DNA of 64,000 nt from Rhizobium tropici CIAT 899. GTDB taxonomy: Bacteria; Pseudomonadota; Alphaproteobacteria; Rhizobiales; Rhizobiaceae. The notes below the pieces were generated by a model. That model saw only the letters and a program-made list of their open reading frames with translations. It made no database searches and was not told the origin of the DNA. Positions 1 through 9,318 of the stretch are shown one piece after another. Position numbers and translations under genes: made by a program. Every line of letters begins with the position of its first letter. The stretch's first letter is position 1. The stretch is taken from assembly GCF_000330885.1 (NCBI RefSeq), contig NC_020059.1, positions 1,725,001-1,789,000 on the forward strand. Reading direction: 5' to 3'.

Positions 1-1
1 G

Positions 2-547
2 AATTGCACGATCCGCGAGGGCGTCACGATCAACACCGGCACGGCCGATTACGGCGGCAGAACGATCGTCGGCAACAACAATCTCTTCCTCGCCAATTCG
101 CACGTCGCACATGATTGCCGCGTCGGCAACAATGTCATCATGTCGAATAACGTCATGCTGGCCGGGCATGTGACCATTGAGGACCGCGCTATTCTTGGCG
201 GCGGCTGCGCTGTGCACCAGTTCACCCGTATCGGCAGGCAGGCCTTCATTGGAGGGCTTACGGCAGCCAGCTACGATGTTATCCCTTACGGCATGTTGAA
301 CGGCAATCCCGGCGTGTTATCAGGATTGAATGTCGTCGGGATGAGCCGCGCGGGGATAGATCGCGCCGTCATTCACCGCGTTCGCCGCGCCTACAAGAGC
401 ATCTTCGAAGGTGAAGGATCCATTCGCGACAATGCAGCGGCTATCCGCGAGGAATATGCCGATTGCAAGGAAGTGATGGAAATTCTCGATTTCATTGCTG
501 CCGAAAGCGACCGCGCGCTTTCATCGCCGAATCGCGGCAAGAGCTGA
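2..547 (+). CDS. lpxA: UDP-N-acetylglucosamine O-acyltransferase, C-terminal part (partial at left edge)
   Basis: LpxA transfers a 3-hydroxyacyl chain from acyl carrier protein to UDP-GlcNAc, the first committed step of lipid A synthesis, in the cytoplasm. The frame is open from the window edge, so the N-terminus is missing. The visible part has left-handed beta-helix hexapeptide repeats and the family motif SHVAHD; its second His (codon at 110-112) matches the catalytic His125 of E. coli LpxA. A later AVHQF segment and a C-terminal helical domain complete the fold. The gene ends 2 bases before the GTG proposed for lpxI, and lpxI-lpxB follow, so the three are very probably co-transcribed. Confidence 0.95.
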   Translation, partial: NCTIREGVTINTGTADYGGRTIVGNNNLFLANSHVAHDCRVGNNVIMSNNVMLAGHVTIEDRAILGGGCAVHQFTRIGRQAFIGGLTAASYDVIPYGMLNGNPGVLSGLNVVGMSRAGIDRAVIHRVRRAYKSIFEGEGSIRDNAAAIREEYADCKEVMEILDFIAAESDRALSSPNRGKS

Positions 548-549
548 GG

Positions 550-1431
550 GTGGTTTCGGCCAGCGAAAACGGCAAGGGCAGACTGGCGATCATCGCCGGC
601 AGTGGGCTTTTGCCGGTTTACGTCGCCGATGCCGCCCGCCAAGCCGGAGAGAATCCTGTCATTATTGCTTTGACTGACGAAGCGGACCGCGACTGGTCTG
701 CCTTCGATCATGCCAATCTTGGCGTCGGCAATTTTGCCGGTCTCGAGGCAATGTTCCGCCGACACGGTGTCGATCGTGTTGTCATGTCGGGCGGTGTTGC
801 ACGACGTCCTTCGTGGCGTCAGGTGCATCCGACTTGGCGTGTCATCAAGGAATTACCCTCCACCATCCGCACTCTTCTTTCGGGAGGGGACAACGCCGTT
901 CTGCAGATGGTCATACGTCTGATCGAGGCCGGTGGCGTTCGCGTCGTGGGTGCGCATGAAATTGCGCCGGATCTTTTGGCGGCGACGGGGCCGCTTGGAA
1001 AAATCTCGCCGGCGAAAGAGGATCTGCGCGATATTGCCCAGGGCGCAAGGGCCGCCGATGCGCTGGGGCTTTTGGATGTCGGACAGGGTGCCGTCAGCGT
1101 CGGCGGCCGCGTTGTCGCGCTTGAGGGCGCCGAGGGTACTGACAAGATGATCGAGCGAGTTGCCGAACTGCGTGCGGCCGGACGCATCTCGACGCGCCGC
1201 CGTGGCGTTCTCGTCAAACTCTGCAAGCCGCAGCAGGATATCCGCGCTGATCTACCGTCGATCGGCGTGTCTACGGTATCGAACGCCAAGAAGGCTGGAC
1301 TGGCCGGCGTCGCCGTCGAAGCCGGCAGAGCGCTGATCCTCGACCGGCAAGCGGTAATTGCCGCTGCCGACGAGGCCGGCATTTTCGTCTGCGGCATCGA
1401 CCGTGGCCTGAGCGCCGAGGGCTTCATGTGA
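550..1431 (+). CDS. lpxI: UDP-2,3-diacylglucosamine pyrophosphatase LpxI (DUF1009)
   Basis: LpxI hydrolyses UDP-2,3-diacylglucosamine to lipid X and UMP, the step done by the unrelated LpxH in enterobacteria; most alphaproteobacteria use LpxI. The protein (about 293 residues) begins with the typical glycine-rich segment LAIIAGSGLLP and carries the DUF1009 C-terminal domain. An ATG at 463 is in frame, but it lies inside lpxA and would add residues that do not resemble the family. I therefore chose GTG at 550, 2 bases after the lpxA stop; CTG 544 is a weaker alternative. The 3' end overlaps lpxB by 4 bases (GTGA). Its place between lpxA and lpxB supports the call. Confidence 0.93.
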   Translation: MVSASENGKGRLAIIAGSGLLPVYVADAARQAGENPVIIALTDEADRDWSAFDHANLGVGNFAGLEAMFRRHGVDRVVMSGGVARRPSWRQVHPTWRVIKELPSTIRTLLSGGDNAVLQMVIRLIEAGGVRVVGAHEIAPDLLAATGPLGKISPAKEDLRDIAQGARAADALGLLDVGQGAVSVGGRVVALEGAEGTDKMIERVAELRAAGRISTRRRGVLVKLCKPQQDIRADLPSIGVSTVSNAKKAGLAGVAVEAGRALILDRQAVIAAADEAGIFVCGIDRGLSAEGFM

Positions 1432-2609
1432 GCGCGGCGCCTTTGAAGCTTGCCGTCGTTGCCGGAGAAGTCTCCGGCGATCTCTTGGGCGGCGATCTCA
1501 TCGCAGCCTTGAAGCGGAGTCACGGTGGTGCGATCGAGCTGGTGGGCGTCGGTGGCGAGGCGTTGGAGGCACAAGGTCTGCGCTCGCTCTTCGATTACTC
1601 CGAGCTCTCGATCATGGGCTTCATTCAGGTCATCAAGCGGCTGCCAAAGCTACTGGCCCGCATCCGGCAGACGGCAGATGCGATCATTGTCGCAAAGCCC
1701 GATGTGCTTCTGATCATCGATAGCCCCGATTTCACCCATCGCGTTGCCAAGCGTGTGCGCAAGGCGCTGCCCGACCTGCCAATCATCGATTACGTCTGCC
1801 CCAGCGTTTGGGCGTGGAAGGAATATCGCGCGCAGAAGATGCTCGCTTACGTCGACCATGTGTTGGCCGTATTGCCGTTCGAGCCTGCTGCCATGGAGCG
1901 CCTGGGCGGCCCAGCAACCACCTATGTCGGCCACCGCCTGACGGTCGATGCTAATCTGCTGGACACTCGCCGTCAGCGCGCCTTGCGCGGTCTGGCAGGC
2001 CCAGATGCACAAAAGACGATCTTGCTTCTGCCCGGATCGCGTGCATCGGAGATTCGGCAGCTACTCCCGGTTTTTGAGCAGGCTATCGAAGAACTTAGCC
2101 GGAGAAATAACAATCTTCGTTTTCTGCTGCCGACAGTGCCGAAACAGGAGGCGCTGGTTCGCTCGCTGACGGAAAATTGGCAGGTCAAGCCGGATATATT
2201 TGTCGGGCAGGATGCCAAGTGGAGCGCCTTTGCTGAGGCCGATGCTGCCATGGCCGCCTCCGGAACCGTGATCCTGGAGCTGGGCCTAGCCGGGGTTCCG
2301 GTGGTTTCGACCTATAAGACCGAATGGCTGGCGAAATTCGTGCTGTCGCGGATCAAGATCTGGACGGCCGCCTTGCCGAACCTCATCGCCGACTATGCTG
2401 TACTGCCGGAGCTCATCAATGATGTTCTGCGACCGGGCATGCTGGCCCGCTATATGGAGCGGCTGGCGAGCGAGACGCCGGAGCGTGCGGCGATGCTTGC
2501 CGGTTACAATCTCGTTTGGGAGCGAATGCAGACCCAGGAGCCGCCCGGCGATAAGGCGGCGCAGATTGTTCTGGATGTTCTAGCCCATAAAAAAACCGGT
2601 CATCTCTGA
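1428..2609 (+). CDS. lpxB: lipid-A-disaccharide synthase
   Basis: LpxB is a family 19 glycosyltransferase that joins UDP-2,3-diacylglucosamine and lipid X to give the lipid A disaccharide at the inner face of the cytoplasmic membrane. The 393-residue product has the usual length and hallmarks: AGEVSGDLLGGDL at the N-terminus, a YVCPSVWAWKEYR segment near residue 120, LLPGSRASEI near 200 and an ASGTVILELGLAGVP stretch near 280. It starts with GTG, overlapping lpxI by 4 bases. The stop codon lies inside the stem of the intrinsic terminator that follows. Confidence 0.97.
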   Translation: MSAAPLKLAVVAGEVSGDLLGGDLIAALKRSHGGAIELVGVGGEALEAQGLRSLFDYSELSIMGFIQVIKRLPKLLARIRQTADAIIVAKPDVLLIIDSPDFTHRVAKRVRKALPDLPIIDYVCPSVWAWKEYRAQKMLAYVDHVLAVLPFEPAAMERLGGPATTYVGHRLTVDANLLDTRRQRALRGLAGPDAQKTILLLPGSRASEIRQLLPVFEQAIEELSRRNNNLRFLLPTVPKQEALVRSLTENWQVKPDIFVGQDAKWSAFAEADAAMAASGTVILELGLAGVPVVSTYKTEWLAKFVLSRIKIWTAALPNLIADYAVLPELINDVLRPGMLARYMERLASETPERAAMLAGYNLVWERMQTQEPPGDKAAQIVLDVLAHKKTGHL

Positions 2610-2620
2610 CCGGTCTTTTT
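2591..2620 (+). terminator. intrinsic terminator of lpxB, able to act in both directions
   Basis: An 8-bp stem, 2595-2602 paired with 2607-2614, closes on a TCTC loop and is followed by CTTTTT. The left side carries a run of A, so the same hairpin reads as a terminator for transcripts from the opposite strand. The lpxB stop codon is in the right arm. In the ancestral arrangement it would also have ended the convergent gltA transcript. Confidence 0.85.
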
Positions 2621-2638
2621 GTTATATCCATAAATAAA

Positions 2639-2657
2639 CCTCCACCTACGGTGGAGG
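2639..2657. repeat. left subterminal hairpin of the IS200-like element
   Basis: Perfect 8-bp arms CCTCCACC and GGTGGAGG around TAC. It matches the right hairpin at 3219-3237 except for the loop. TnpA of this family binds such hairpins as single-stranded DNA. Confidence 0.85.
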
Positions 2658-2738
2658 ACTGGACGAGTTCTACACGGTAGTTAAGAGACCTCCTGCTTGA
2701 ACCGCTGGCGTGGCCCAGACTTCGAACAAGGAGGTTAT

Positions 2739-3173
2739 ATGGATGAGCAAACGCTCTCGCATGCGACGTGGGACTGCAAGTATCACGTTGTTTTTGGCAG
2801 CAAATACCGCACGAAGAGACTCTACGGGGACGTGCGGCGTGAGTTGGGAGAACTCTTACGTCGGCTGGCACAGCAGAAAGGCTGCCAGATCGAGGAGGGT
2901 CATCTGATGCCCGACCATGTGCATATGTTGATATCGATCCCGCCGAAATACTCGGTTTCGCATATTGTCGGCTTCTTGAAGGGTAAGACGGCCCTTTACG
3001 TAGCGAACAAATATGCGCGCAAGCGCCGCTACAAAGGTTATCACTTTTGGGCGCGCGGGTATTTCGTATCGACGACGGGCTACAATGAGCAGGTCGTCAG
3101 ACAATATATCCGTCATCAGGAAAAGGCCGACAAAGCTTCCGACTTTGCCGACCTCTTCAATCGTAGCTACTAA
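2739..3173 (+). CDS. tnpA: IS200/IS605-family transposase TnpA (Y1 HUH type)
   Basis: A small HUH-superfamily transposase of 144 residues, the normal size for IS200. The metal-binding H-x-H pair is His60 and His62 in MPDHVHML, and the catalytic tyrosine is Tyr123 in RQYIRHQ. Conserved blocks near the N-terminus (WDCKYHVVF) and middle (SVSHIVGFLKGK) match the IS200 subgroup rather than REP-associated transposases. I chose ATG 2739 because a strong AAGGAGG lies 5 to 11 bases upstream; an in-frame ATG at 2697 lacks one. All key residues are present and the frame is intact, so the protein may be active. It probably cuts and rejoins single-stranded DNA at the flanking hairpins. Confidence 0.92.
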   Translation: MDEQTLSHATWDCKYHVVFGSKYRTKRLYGDVRRELGELLRRLAQQKGCQIEEGHLMPDHVHMLISIPPKYSVSHIVGFLKGKTALYVANKYARKRRYKGYHFWARGYFVSTTGYNEQVVRQYIRHQEKADKASDFADLFNRSY

Positions 3174-3218
3174 GCGCTAACAATACCGCTTCTAGCGGTT
3201 CAAGCGCAGCGTTTCAAA

Positions 3219-3237
3219 CCTCCACCTCTGGTGGAGG
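3219..3237. repeat. right subterminal hairpin of the IS200-like element
   Basis: Perfect 8-bp arms CCTCCACC and GGTGGAGG around TCT, the counterpart of the hairpin at 2639-2657. A second, smaller hairpin (3185-3190 with 3194-3199) lies between it and the tnpA stop. Confidence 0.85.
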
Positions 3238-3259
3238 TCATGACTTTCAATACCGAAGC

Positions 3260-4549
3260 TTAGCGCTTGGAAACAGGCACATATTCGCGCAGCGGAGCAC
3301 CGGTGTAGAGCTGGCGCGGGCGGCCGATGCGCTGATGCGGATCCTCGATCATTTCGTTCCACTGAGCGATCCAGCCGACTGTGCGGGCAAGAGCAAAGAG
3401 AACGGTGAACATGGTCGTGGGGAAGCCGAGAGCCTTCAGCGTGATGCCGGAATAGAAATCGACGTTCGGGTACAGCTTCTTCTCGATGAAATATTCATCG
3501 GTCAGAGCGATGCGTTCCAGCTCGATCGCGATATCGAGCAACGGATCGTCCTTGATGCCGAGCTCGCCGAGAACTTCGTGCGCTGTCTTCTGCATGATCT
3601 TGGCGCGCGGGTCGTAGTTCTTGTAGACGCGGTGGCCAAAGCCCATCAGGCGGAACGGGTCGTTCTTGTCCTTGGCGCGGGCGATGAATTCCGGAATGCG
3701 GTCGACCGTGCCGATTTCGTTCAGCATGTTCAGGGCCGCTTCGTTGGCGCCGCCGTGAGCCGGTCCCCAGAGGCAGGCGATGCCTGCTGCGATACAGGCA
3801 AACGGATTGGCACCGGAAGAGCCAGCCAGGCGAACCGTCGACGTGGAAGCATTCTGCTCGTGATCGGCATGCAGGATGAAGATGCGGTCCATGGCGCGCG
3901 CAAGCACCGGATTGACGACATATTCTTCGCACGGAACCGCAAAGCACATGCGCAGGAAGTTCGACGCATAGTCGAGGTCGTTCTTCGGATAAACGAAGGG
4001 CTGGCCGATATGGTACTTATAGGCCATGGCGGCCAGCGTCGGCATCTTGGCGATCATGCGCAGGCTTGCGACCATGCGCTGGTGCGGATCGGTGATGTCG
4101 GTCGAGTCGTGATAGAAGGCGGAGAGCGCGCCGACACAGCCGCACATGACGGCCATCGGATGCGCGTCGCGGCGGAAGCCGGTGAAGAAGCGCGACATCT
4201 GCTCATGCACCATCGTGTGGTGGGTCACGCGATAGTCGAAGTCCTTCTTCTGCGCTGCCGTCGGCAGTTCGCCGTAGAGAAGGAGGTAGCAAACTTCGAG
4301 GAAATCGCCGTGTTCGGCCAGCTGATCGATCGGATAGCCGCGGTGCAGCAGAACGCCTTCGTCGCCATCGATATAGGTGATGCTCGACTCGCACGATGCG
4401 GTGGAGGTGAAACCAGGATCGTAAGTGAAAGTAGAGGTGTTCTTGTAAAGGGCACCAATATCAATGACACTCGGGCCGATGGTTCCGGTCTTGACCGGCA
4501 GGTCCACCGTCTTTTCACCCCAAGTTAGTTTCGCGCTTTGTTCCGTCAT
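3260..4549 (-). CDS. gltA: citrate synthase (type II)
   Basis: GltA condenses oxaloacetate and acetyl-CoA to citrate, the entry step of the TCA cycle. The 429-residue product is the size of the hexameric, NADH-sensitive bacterial type. The catalytic triad is visible: His265 in GPAHGG, His306 in GFGHRVYK and Asp364 in YPNVDFYSG, matching His264, His305 and Asp362 of E. coli. A GGAG-type ribosome site precedes the ATG. It is convergent with lpxB, but the IS200-like element now separates its stop codon from the only strong terminator nearby. Confidence 0.98.
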   Translation of the reverse strand: MTEQSAKLTWGEKTVDLPVKTGTIGPSVIDIGALYKNTSTFTYDPGFTSTASCESSITYIDGDEGVLLHRGYPIDQLAEHGDFLEVCYLLLYGELPTAAQKKDFDYRVTHHTMVHEQMSRFFTGFRRDAHPMAVMCGCVGALSAFYHDSTDITDPHQRMVASLRMIAKMPTLAAMAYKYHIGQPFVYPKNDLDYASNFLRMCFAVPCEEYVVNPVLARAMDRIFILHADHEQNASTSTVRLAGSSGANPFACIAAGIACLWGPAHGGANEAALNMLNEIGTVDRIPEFIARAKDKNDPFRLMGFGHRVYKNYDPRAKIMQKTAHEVLGELGIKDDPLLDIAIELERIALTDEYFIEKKLYPNVDFYSGITLKALGFPTTMFTVLFALARTVGWIAQWNEMIEDPHQRIGRPRQLYTGAPLREYVPVSKR

Positions 4550-4831
4550 GCTGATCCTCCAAGATTTGGCGGGATTGACGCCATAAAAAGCGCCAAAAGG
4601 TTAAGCGACTACCGACTAGCTATATGATCCAGAGCCTAATGCCAAGTTATCCTAACGCCGAATTGTGCAATGCAGTATCAACTTTTGGGCACTGCAGAAG
4701 CGTCCTTTCGTATGCTACGCCGGGAAACCGGTCCAATTGAGCTTTGTTCCCGCCGATTTCAGTTGAATTCACTGTGTGGTGACGGCACAAATCGCGCAGA
4801 AGCTGTAATTTGGCGCGGGGGCAGTCAGCGA

Positions 4832-7309
4832 GTGCCTAATTTGGAGGCATCCGACCAGCAGGAAGAGAGCAGGGACGTTACCGCGTCCCCGCAACCTCGT
4901 ACCATTTCCGCCGCAATTACCCTTCGCGCCAAAGCGCGACAATGGGAGCGAACACAGGATCAGGCGCCGCTGACGTCGCGTTTCCTGCGTGTTCCGAAGC
5001 GCCTTAGAACCGCTGTCCTCGGCTTGATTGCGGAGGAGGCAGCCCATGGCCGTGCTGTTCTTTTCGCGCCGATCTATATGGGTTTGGGTGCGATTATCTG
5101 GTTCGAGGCGCAAGTCGATCCGCCCCCGCAGGCGTTTCTCGCGGGCCTCGTTCTGTTTGCTTTGGGCTTTTTGCTAAAGCGCGATGCGGGCAGGCTGTTT
5201 CATCACACACTTTTCGCCGGTATGCTCATCTGCCTGGGCATGGCGCTCGCCCAGTGGGAAAGTTGGCGGGTTTCCACCGTCATGCTCGACTCGGCCGTGA
5301 CGACCACCGTGACCGGGCAGATTGAGCGACGGGAATCCTATGACAATGGGCGCTGGCGCTATGTCGTCCGCGTCGAGGCAACGGAAAAACCCTCTATCCG
5401 CCGCGCGCCGCAGCGGGTTACGGTCTTCGTGCGCAAGCAGGCGGAACCGTTCGATCTGGGGGATCGGATCCGGGGCAGGGCGCGCCTGACGCCTCCGGCC
5501 GGACCGGCATTGACGGGTCTCAACGATTTTGCCTTCAGCTCTTATTTCAACGGCATCGGCGCGAATGGCTTTGCCTACGGAACGCCGGAATTATTATCAC
5601 CATCCGGTGACAATGCTGCCGGCTCGTTACTGGATGCGGCCGATATCTGGCTCGCTGGCCTGCGCAACAGCATCGGCGACCGCATCAGGCAAACCTTGGC
5701 CGGCGACACCGGCGCCTTTGCAGCAGCGCTTGTCACCGATGAGAGACGTGCGATCTCGAAGGATACGACCGAAGCCCTGAGAATTGCCGGCCTGACCCAC
5801 ATCATTGCAATTTCCGGTCTCAACATGGCGCTGTCGGCTGGCATCTTCTATGTCGGTCTGCGCTATTTCTTCAGCCTGTTTCCCGGTGTCGTGCAGGCCT
5901 GGCCGACGAAGAAGTTCGCAGCCTTCGGCGCGCTTCTAACGGTAACTGCCTATTACCTGATTTCCGGATTCGGCGTCTCCGCCGAACGCGCCTTCATCAT
6001 GATGGCGATCATGCTGGTGGCCGTGCTTTTCGACAGGCCATCCATCAGCTTGCGCAATGTGGCGCTCTCAGCCATCGTCATCCTAGTCTTGTCACCGTCG
6101 CAGGTACTCGGTCCCAGTTTCCAGATGTCTTATGCCGCTACGCTGGCGCTGGTATCAGGCTATTCGCTCTGGAAGCGACGGCGGCATCGCGAAAACATCC
6201 TGCCGCGCATCCGTCTGTTAAGTCCGCTACTGTTCGTCACACGCTTCTTTGGAGGCGTGATGTCGACCTCGTTCATCGGCGGTGCGTCGACAGCCATTTT
6301 CTCGATCGAGCATTTTCACCGGTTGGCGACATATGGACTTGCTGCCAACCTTGCGGCCATGCCCGTCGTCTCTTTCATCGTCATGCCCTTCGGCATGATG
6401 GCGATGCTGCTGATGCCTTTCGGAATCGATGGACCATTCTGGAAAGTCACCGGTGAGGGACTGGAGCTTGTGATCGTCATCGCGAAAACGGTGGCGGGAT
6501 GGGGAGGCGATATCACCTTCGGCCGCCAACCCGGCTGGCTGATGCCGACTTTCATCGCCGGATTCCTGATCATGAGCATGTTGCGGACCCGGCTTCGCCA
6601 TCTGGGCCTGTTGCTGCTGCTGTCATCTGTCGGGGTGGCCGCGTTCGGCTCTGGTGTGCCGAAGCCGGATCTGATGATCTCGGAAGATGGCATTCTGGTT
6701 GCCTTGCGCCAGGACGATATCCTCGCCACCAATCGCGAGAGACCGCAGGCCTTCATCTTCGAGCAATGGCAGAAAGCGCTCGTCGCGGCCGAACATCAAC
6801 CGCCGACCATGCTTCCGACCGATAGCCGGCTTCCGCAGATCAGTAAGACGGATCGGCATAAGCGATTAAGCAACGAAGAGCAGAAGGCGGTCCGCACCGC
6901 AATGGAAGAAGCTTTAGACCGCACCATGCAAGGCAGCTTTGCTTGTCAAAAGGGAGCATGGTGTGTGGCCGTGCTCGAAAACGGCGCCATACTGGTCACC
7001 ATCGAGAACGCAGCCTATCTGCCCGCGGCTTGCGACACCGGGAGCATTGTTGTGACGCCAATCCGGCTGCGGCTGGACCATTGCCGTTCCGGAGCAACGC
7101 TCATAACCGGCGCGACATTGCGCAAAACCGGCTCCATCGAAATGGTGCTTACCTCAGACAAGCCCATTACATCAGCCGCATTCAACAACCCGCAGCGCCC
7201 ATGGACCAGGCATCGAACCTATGATTGGCGCACCGGCAAATTCGACGCGCCAATTGCAAAGGCACCACCAGTCCTAGACAATTCACCGGTCAGTGATAGC
7301 GACGAATAA
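4832..7309 (+). CDS. comEC: ComEC/Rec2-family competence membrane protein
   Basis: A polytopic inner-membrane protein with an N-terminal DUF4131-like segment, then the Competence domain (about residues 200 to 560). In naturally competent bacteria ComEC forms the channel for single-stranded DNA uptake. No complete metallo-beta-lactamase domain follows; the last 200 or so residues are a soluble region starting near [11 protein letters not shown]. The start is uncertain. ATG 4670 is in frame (879 residues), but it has no ribosome site and adds an arginine- and cysteine-rich stretch; GTG 4832, about 10 bases after a GGGGG, gives 825 residues and is preferred weakly. It is convergent with lexA, and the two coding regions overlap by 20 bases. 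Confidence 0.88.
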   Translation: MPNLEASDQQEESRDVTASPQPRTISAAITLRAKARQWERTQDQAPLTSRFLRVPKRLRTAVLGLIAEEAAHGRAVLFAPIYMGLGAIIWFEAQVDPPPQAFLAGLVLFALGFLLKRDAGRLFHHTLFAGMLICLGMALAQWESWRVSTVMLDSAVTTTVTGQIERRESYDNGRWRYVVRVEATEKPSIRRAPQRVTVFVRKQAEPFDLGDRIRGRARLTPPAGPALTGLNDFAFSSYFNGIGANGFAYGTPELLSPSGDNAAGSLLDAADIWLAGLRNSIGDRIRQTLAGDTGAFAAALVTDERRAISKDTTEALRIAGLTHIIAISGLNMALSAGIFYVGLRYFFSLFPGVVQAWPTKKFAAFGALLTVTAYYLISGFGVSAERAFIMMAIMLVAVLFDRPSISLRNVALSAIVILVLSPSQVLGPSFQMSYAATLALVSGYSLWKRRRHRENILPRIRLLSPLLFVTRFFGGVMSTSFIGGASTAIFSIEHFHRLATYGLAANLAAMPVVSFIVMPFGMMAMLLMPFGIDGPFWKVTGEGLELVIVIAKTVAGWGGDITFGRQPGWLMPTFIAGFLIMSMLRTRLRHLGLLLLLSSVGVAAFGSGVPKPDLMISEDGILVALRQDDILATNRERPQAFIFEQWQKALVAAEHQPPTMLPTDSRLPQISKTDRHKRLSNEEQKAVRTAMEEALDRTMQGSFACQKGAWCVAVLENGAILVTIENAAYLPAACDTGSIVVTPIRLRLDHCRSGATLITGATLRKTGSIEMVLTSDKPITSAAFNNPQRPWTRHRTYDWRTGKFDAPIAKAPPVLDNSPVSDSDE

Positions 7310-8012
7310 GGCCAACGAGCTTGCCCTGAACCTTGACGCGATCCGGCCCGAAGATGCGGGTTTCATAGGCTGGGTTCGCGGCTTCCAGCGCGATGGAGGC
7401 ACCCTTGCGACGGAAGCGCTTCAAGGTAGCTTCTTCATCGTCGACGAGTGCAACGACGATATCGCCGGGATTGGCCGTGGTCGAATTGCGGATAATGACC
7501 GTATCGCCGTCGAAAATTCCGGCGTCGATCATCGAATCCCCTCGAACTTCAAGCGCATAATGTTCGCCGGAGCCGAGCATGTCCGCGGGAACGGTAATGT
7601 CGTGCGTATTGTTCTGGATGGCCGAGATCGGAACGCCGGCTGCGATGCGACCCATCACCGGCACGGACGCCGAGCCATTATGATCGTCATTTGCCACCTT
7701 CGACGGAGCGGGCGGGGCAACGGGCTGCGGCTTGCCGAGGCTGCCTTCGATGACGCTCGGTGAAAAGCCGCGACGCGGCTGAAGGCTGGGATTATAGGCA
7801 TCCGGGAGCTTGATGACTTCAAGGGCCCTGGCCCTGTTCGGCAGCCGGCGGATAAAGCCGCGCTCCTCCAGCGCCGTGATCAGACGATGGATACCGGATT
7901 TGGATGCCAAATCCAGTGCATCCTTCATCTCGTCGAAGGACGGCGGAACACCGGATTCCTTCATGCGTTCGTGAATGAAGAGAAGCAGTTCCTGCTGCTT
8001 GCGCGTCAACAT
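7290..8012 (-). CDS. lexA: SOS-response repressor LexA
   Basis: LexA represses DNA-damage genes and cleaves itself when RecA filaments form. The 240-residue protein has an N-terminal winged helix (about 1-65), a long linker typical of alphaproteobacteria and a C-terminal S24 peptidase domain. The scissile bond is Ala125-Gly126 in GRIAAGV, and the catalytic pair is Ser160 (GDSM) and Lys198 (ATLKRF). An LexA box of the alphaproteobacterial type lies 60 to 74 bases upstream of its start, which implies autoregulation. Its 3' end overlaps that of comEC. Confidence 0.98.
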   Translation of the reverse strand: MLTRKQQELLLFIHERMKESGVPPSFDEMKDALDLASKSGIHRLITALEERGFIRRLPNRARALEVIKLPDAYNPSLQPRRGFSPSVIEGSLGKPQPVAPPAPSKVANDDHNGSASVPVMGRIAAGVPISAIQNNTHDITVPADMLGSGEHYALEVRGDSMIDAGIFDGDTVIIRNSTTANPGDIVVALVDDEEATLKRFRRKGASIALEAANPAYETRIFGPDRVKVQGKLVGLIRRYH

Positions 8013-8430
8013 CGTCTTGGTACCCCAGAATCAAGAAAAGCCGTGAAACAAATCCAGAACGGACACTATATGTTCCATATGTGTTCCGCAAGTGCTTAAA
8101 TTTCGGTAAAGCCTTGTAGTGTCAGTTAAATAATTACGACTTGCGAATGGATCGGCTTAGGATGTTGAGACGCTATATAGGCTACAACTATTTGAAAAAT
8201 ATAGGAAATGTCGCCATTTCCGTTATCAGGTTTTACTGCTCGGTCGACGTATTCAGGAAGCGGATCCATATTGGACGTCATTGCTCACGCGCGCTGGGGG
8301 TGAGAATCAGCAATCACGTTTGCGAGATTGCTTTCGGTCCTGCCCCTATGCGTTGAGTGTTCCATGCTCCTATCTTGAATTGCGCGGGGGATGGGCGCAA
8401 ATCTGCTGCCACAGGCAAACAGGAGGAACC
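8013..8430. other. intergenic region between divergent lexA and the VOC gene
   Basis: This 418-base gap holds the lexA operator (8072-8086) and two short hairpins: 8204-8210 pairing with 8215-8221 (arm GGAAATG), and 8309-8315 pairing with 8326-8332 (arm AGCAATC). It is more AT-rich than its neighbours around 8170-8230. An open frame at 8141-8356 has no convincing ribosome site or recognisable product, so I do not call a gene. Confidence 0.6.
8072..8086 (-). promoter_or_regulatory. LexA-binding site (SOS box) of lexA
   Basis: The sequence GTTC-N7-GTTC at 8072-8086 is the direct-repeat operator known for LexA of Rhizobiales and other alphaproteobacteria. It lies 60 to 74 bases upstream of the lexA start codon. 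A GAAC at 8057-8060 gives a third, oppositely oriented half-site 11 bases away. Confidence 0.85.
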
Positions 8431-9318
8431 ATGATTTCGTCACCGCATCCGCTGGATCATCTCGTGCTGCCAACCGTCGATATCGCTCTGGCGCGCGAAC
8501 GCCTCGGCAAGCTCGGTTTCACGGTGGCTTCGGATGCGCTGCATCCCTTTGGCACGCAGAACGCCTGCGTCTTTCTTGCCGATAAAACCTATCTGGAGCC
8601 TTTGGGCGTGGCATCTCCGGAGCAGTGCGAGAAGAGCATCGTGGATGGCAATGTTTTCGTCGCGCGCGATCAGGCTTATCGTTTCCGGGTGGGGGAAGAT
8701 GGTTTTTCGGCCGTGGTGTTTGGCACGGATGATGCGATGGCGGATGACGAGCGCTTCAACGAGGCGGCGATTTCCGCCGGGCGAATGCTGGACTTCTCCC
8801 GTCCGATGAAGATGCCGGACGGAACGGAAACCACGGCCGGCTTTCGTCTCGCCTTTGCCGCTGATCTGCGTGCGCCGGATTTTCTCGCCTTCTGCTGTCA
8901 GCGCATCAATCCGCTGCCGGCTGATCGCAGCGTGCTTGAGCGTCACGAGAACTGCGTGACCGGCATTGCGCGGGTAGCGCTTTGCGCGCTGCAACCGGCC
9001 GTCTATCGCCGCTTCTTCGAAGACGTTGTCGGCAGCCCGCAAATAACGGAGCATTCCTTCGGTTTGACCATCAAGGCGGCGAACGCCGATCTGGAGATTT
9101 TGACGCCGGAAGGAATGGAGGTGTTCTATGATCTGCCTGTTCGCACGAATGATCCGGGGCTCAGAGCGCGGGCAATCCTTTTCAAGACACGCGATCTTTC
9201 CGTGACATCGTCGCATTTCACTGCTAACGGCGTCACCTATACGCGTAAGAACAATCGTCTATTGGCGAGGTTGGCGCCCGGTCAGGGCGCATTGTTTGCC
9301 TTTGAGGAGATAAAATGA
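8431..9318 (+). CDS. VOC-superfamily (glyoxalase-like) protein
   Basis: A 295-residue cytoplasmic protein with a VOC/glyoxalase-like fold (best fit the Glyoxalase_3 group). It opens with [19 protein letters not shown], the first beta-alpha module of that fold, and has a second module after about residue 150. The substrate is unknown. ATG 8431 is preceded by AGGAGG at 8421-8426; upstream in-frame starts have no such site. It overlaps kdsA by 4 bases (ATGA), so the two are translated together, but I know of no biochemical link to Kdo synthesis. Confidence 0.85.
   Translation: MISSPHPLDHLVLPTVDIALARERLGKLGFTVASDALHPFGTQNACVFLADKTYLEPLGVASPEQCEKSIVDGNVFVARDQAYRFRVGEDGFSAVVFGTDDAMADDERFNEAAISAGRMLDFSRPMKMPDGTETTAGFRLAFAADLRAPDFLAFCCQRINPLPADRSVLERHENCVTGIARVALCALQPAVYRRFFEDVVGSPQITEHSFGLTIKAANADLEILTPEGMEVFYDLPVRTNDPGLRARAILFKTRDLSVTSSHFTANGVTYTRKNNRLLARLAPGQGALFAFEEIK

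Larger units (their letters stand above)
2625..3250 (+). mobile_element. IS200/IS605-family insertion sequence (IS200-like, tnpA only)
   Basis: A single Y1 HUH transposase gene is bracketed by two near-identical hairpins. The left is 2639-2657 (arm CCTCCACC, loop TAC) and the right is 3219-3237 (same arm, loop TCT). Paired subterminal hairpins without terminal inverted repeats or target duplication are the signature of this family, and no tnpB is present. The exact ends are inferred: the right end is placed after TCAA at 3247-3250, by analogy with known right-end cleavage sites, and the left end about 14 bases before the left hairpin. The element sits in the gap between the convergent genes lpxB and gltA and interrupts neither. 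Confidence 0.75.

Noticed and set aside
3335..4528. Long open frame on the + strand opposite gltA (397 codons)
   Set aside because: It is the antisense shadow of citrate synthase, which has all catalytic residues; the frame encodes nothing recognisable.
8141..8356. 71-codon frame between lexA and the VOC gene
   Set aside because: No ribosome site, biased composition and no family; more likely leader sequence.
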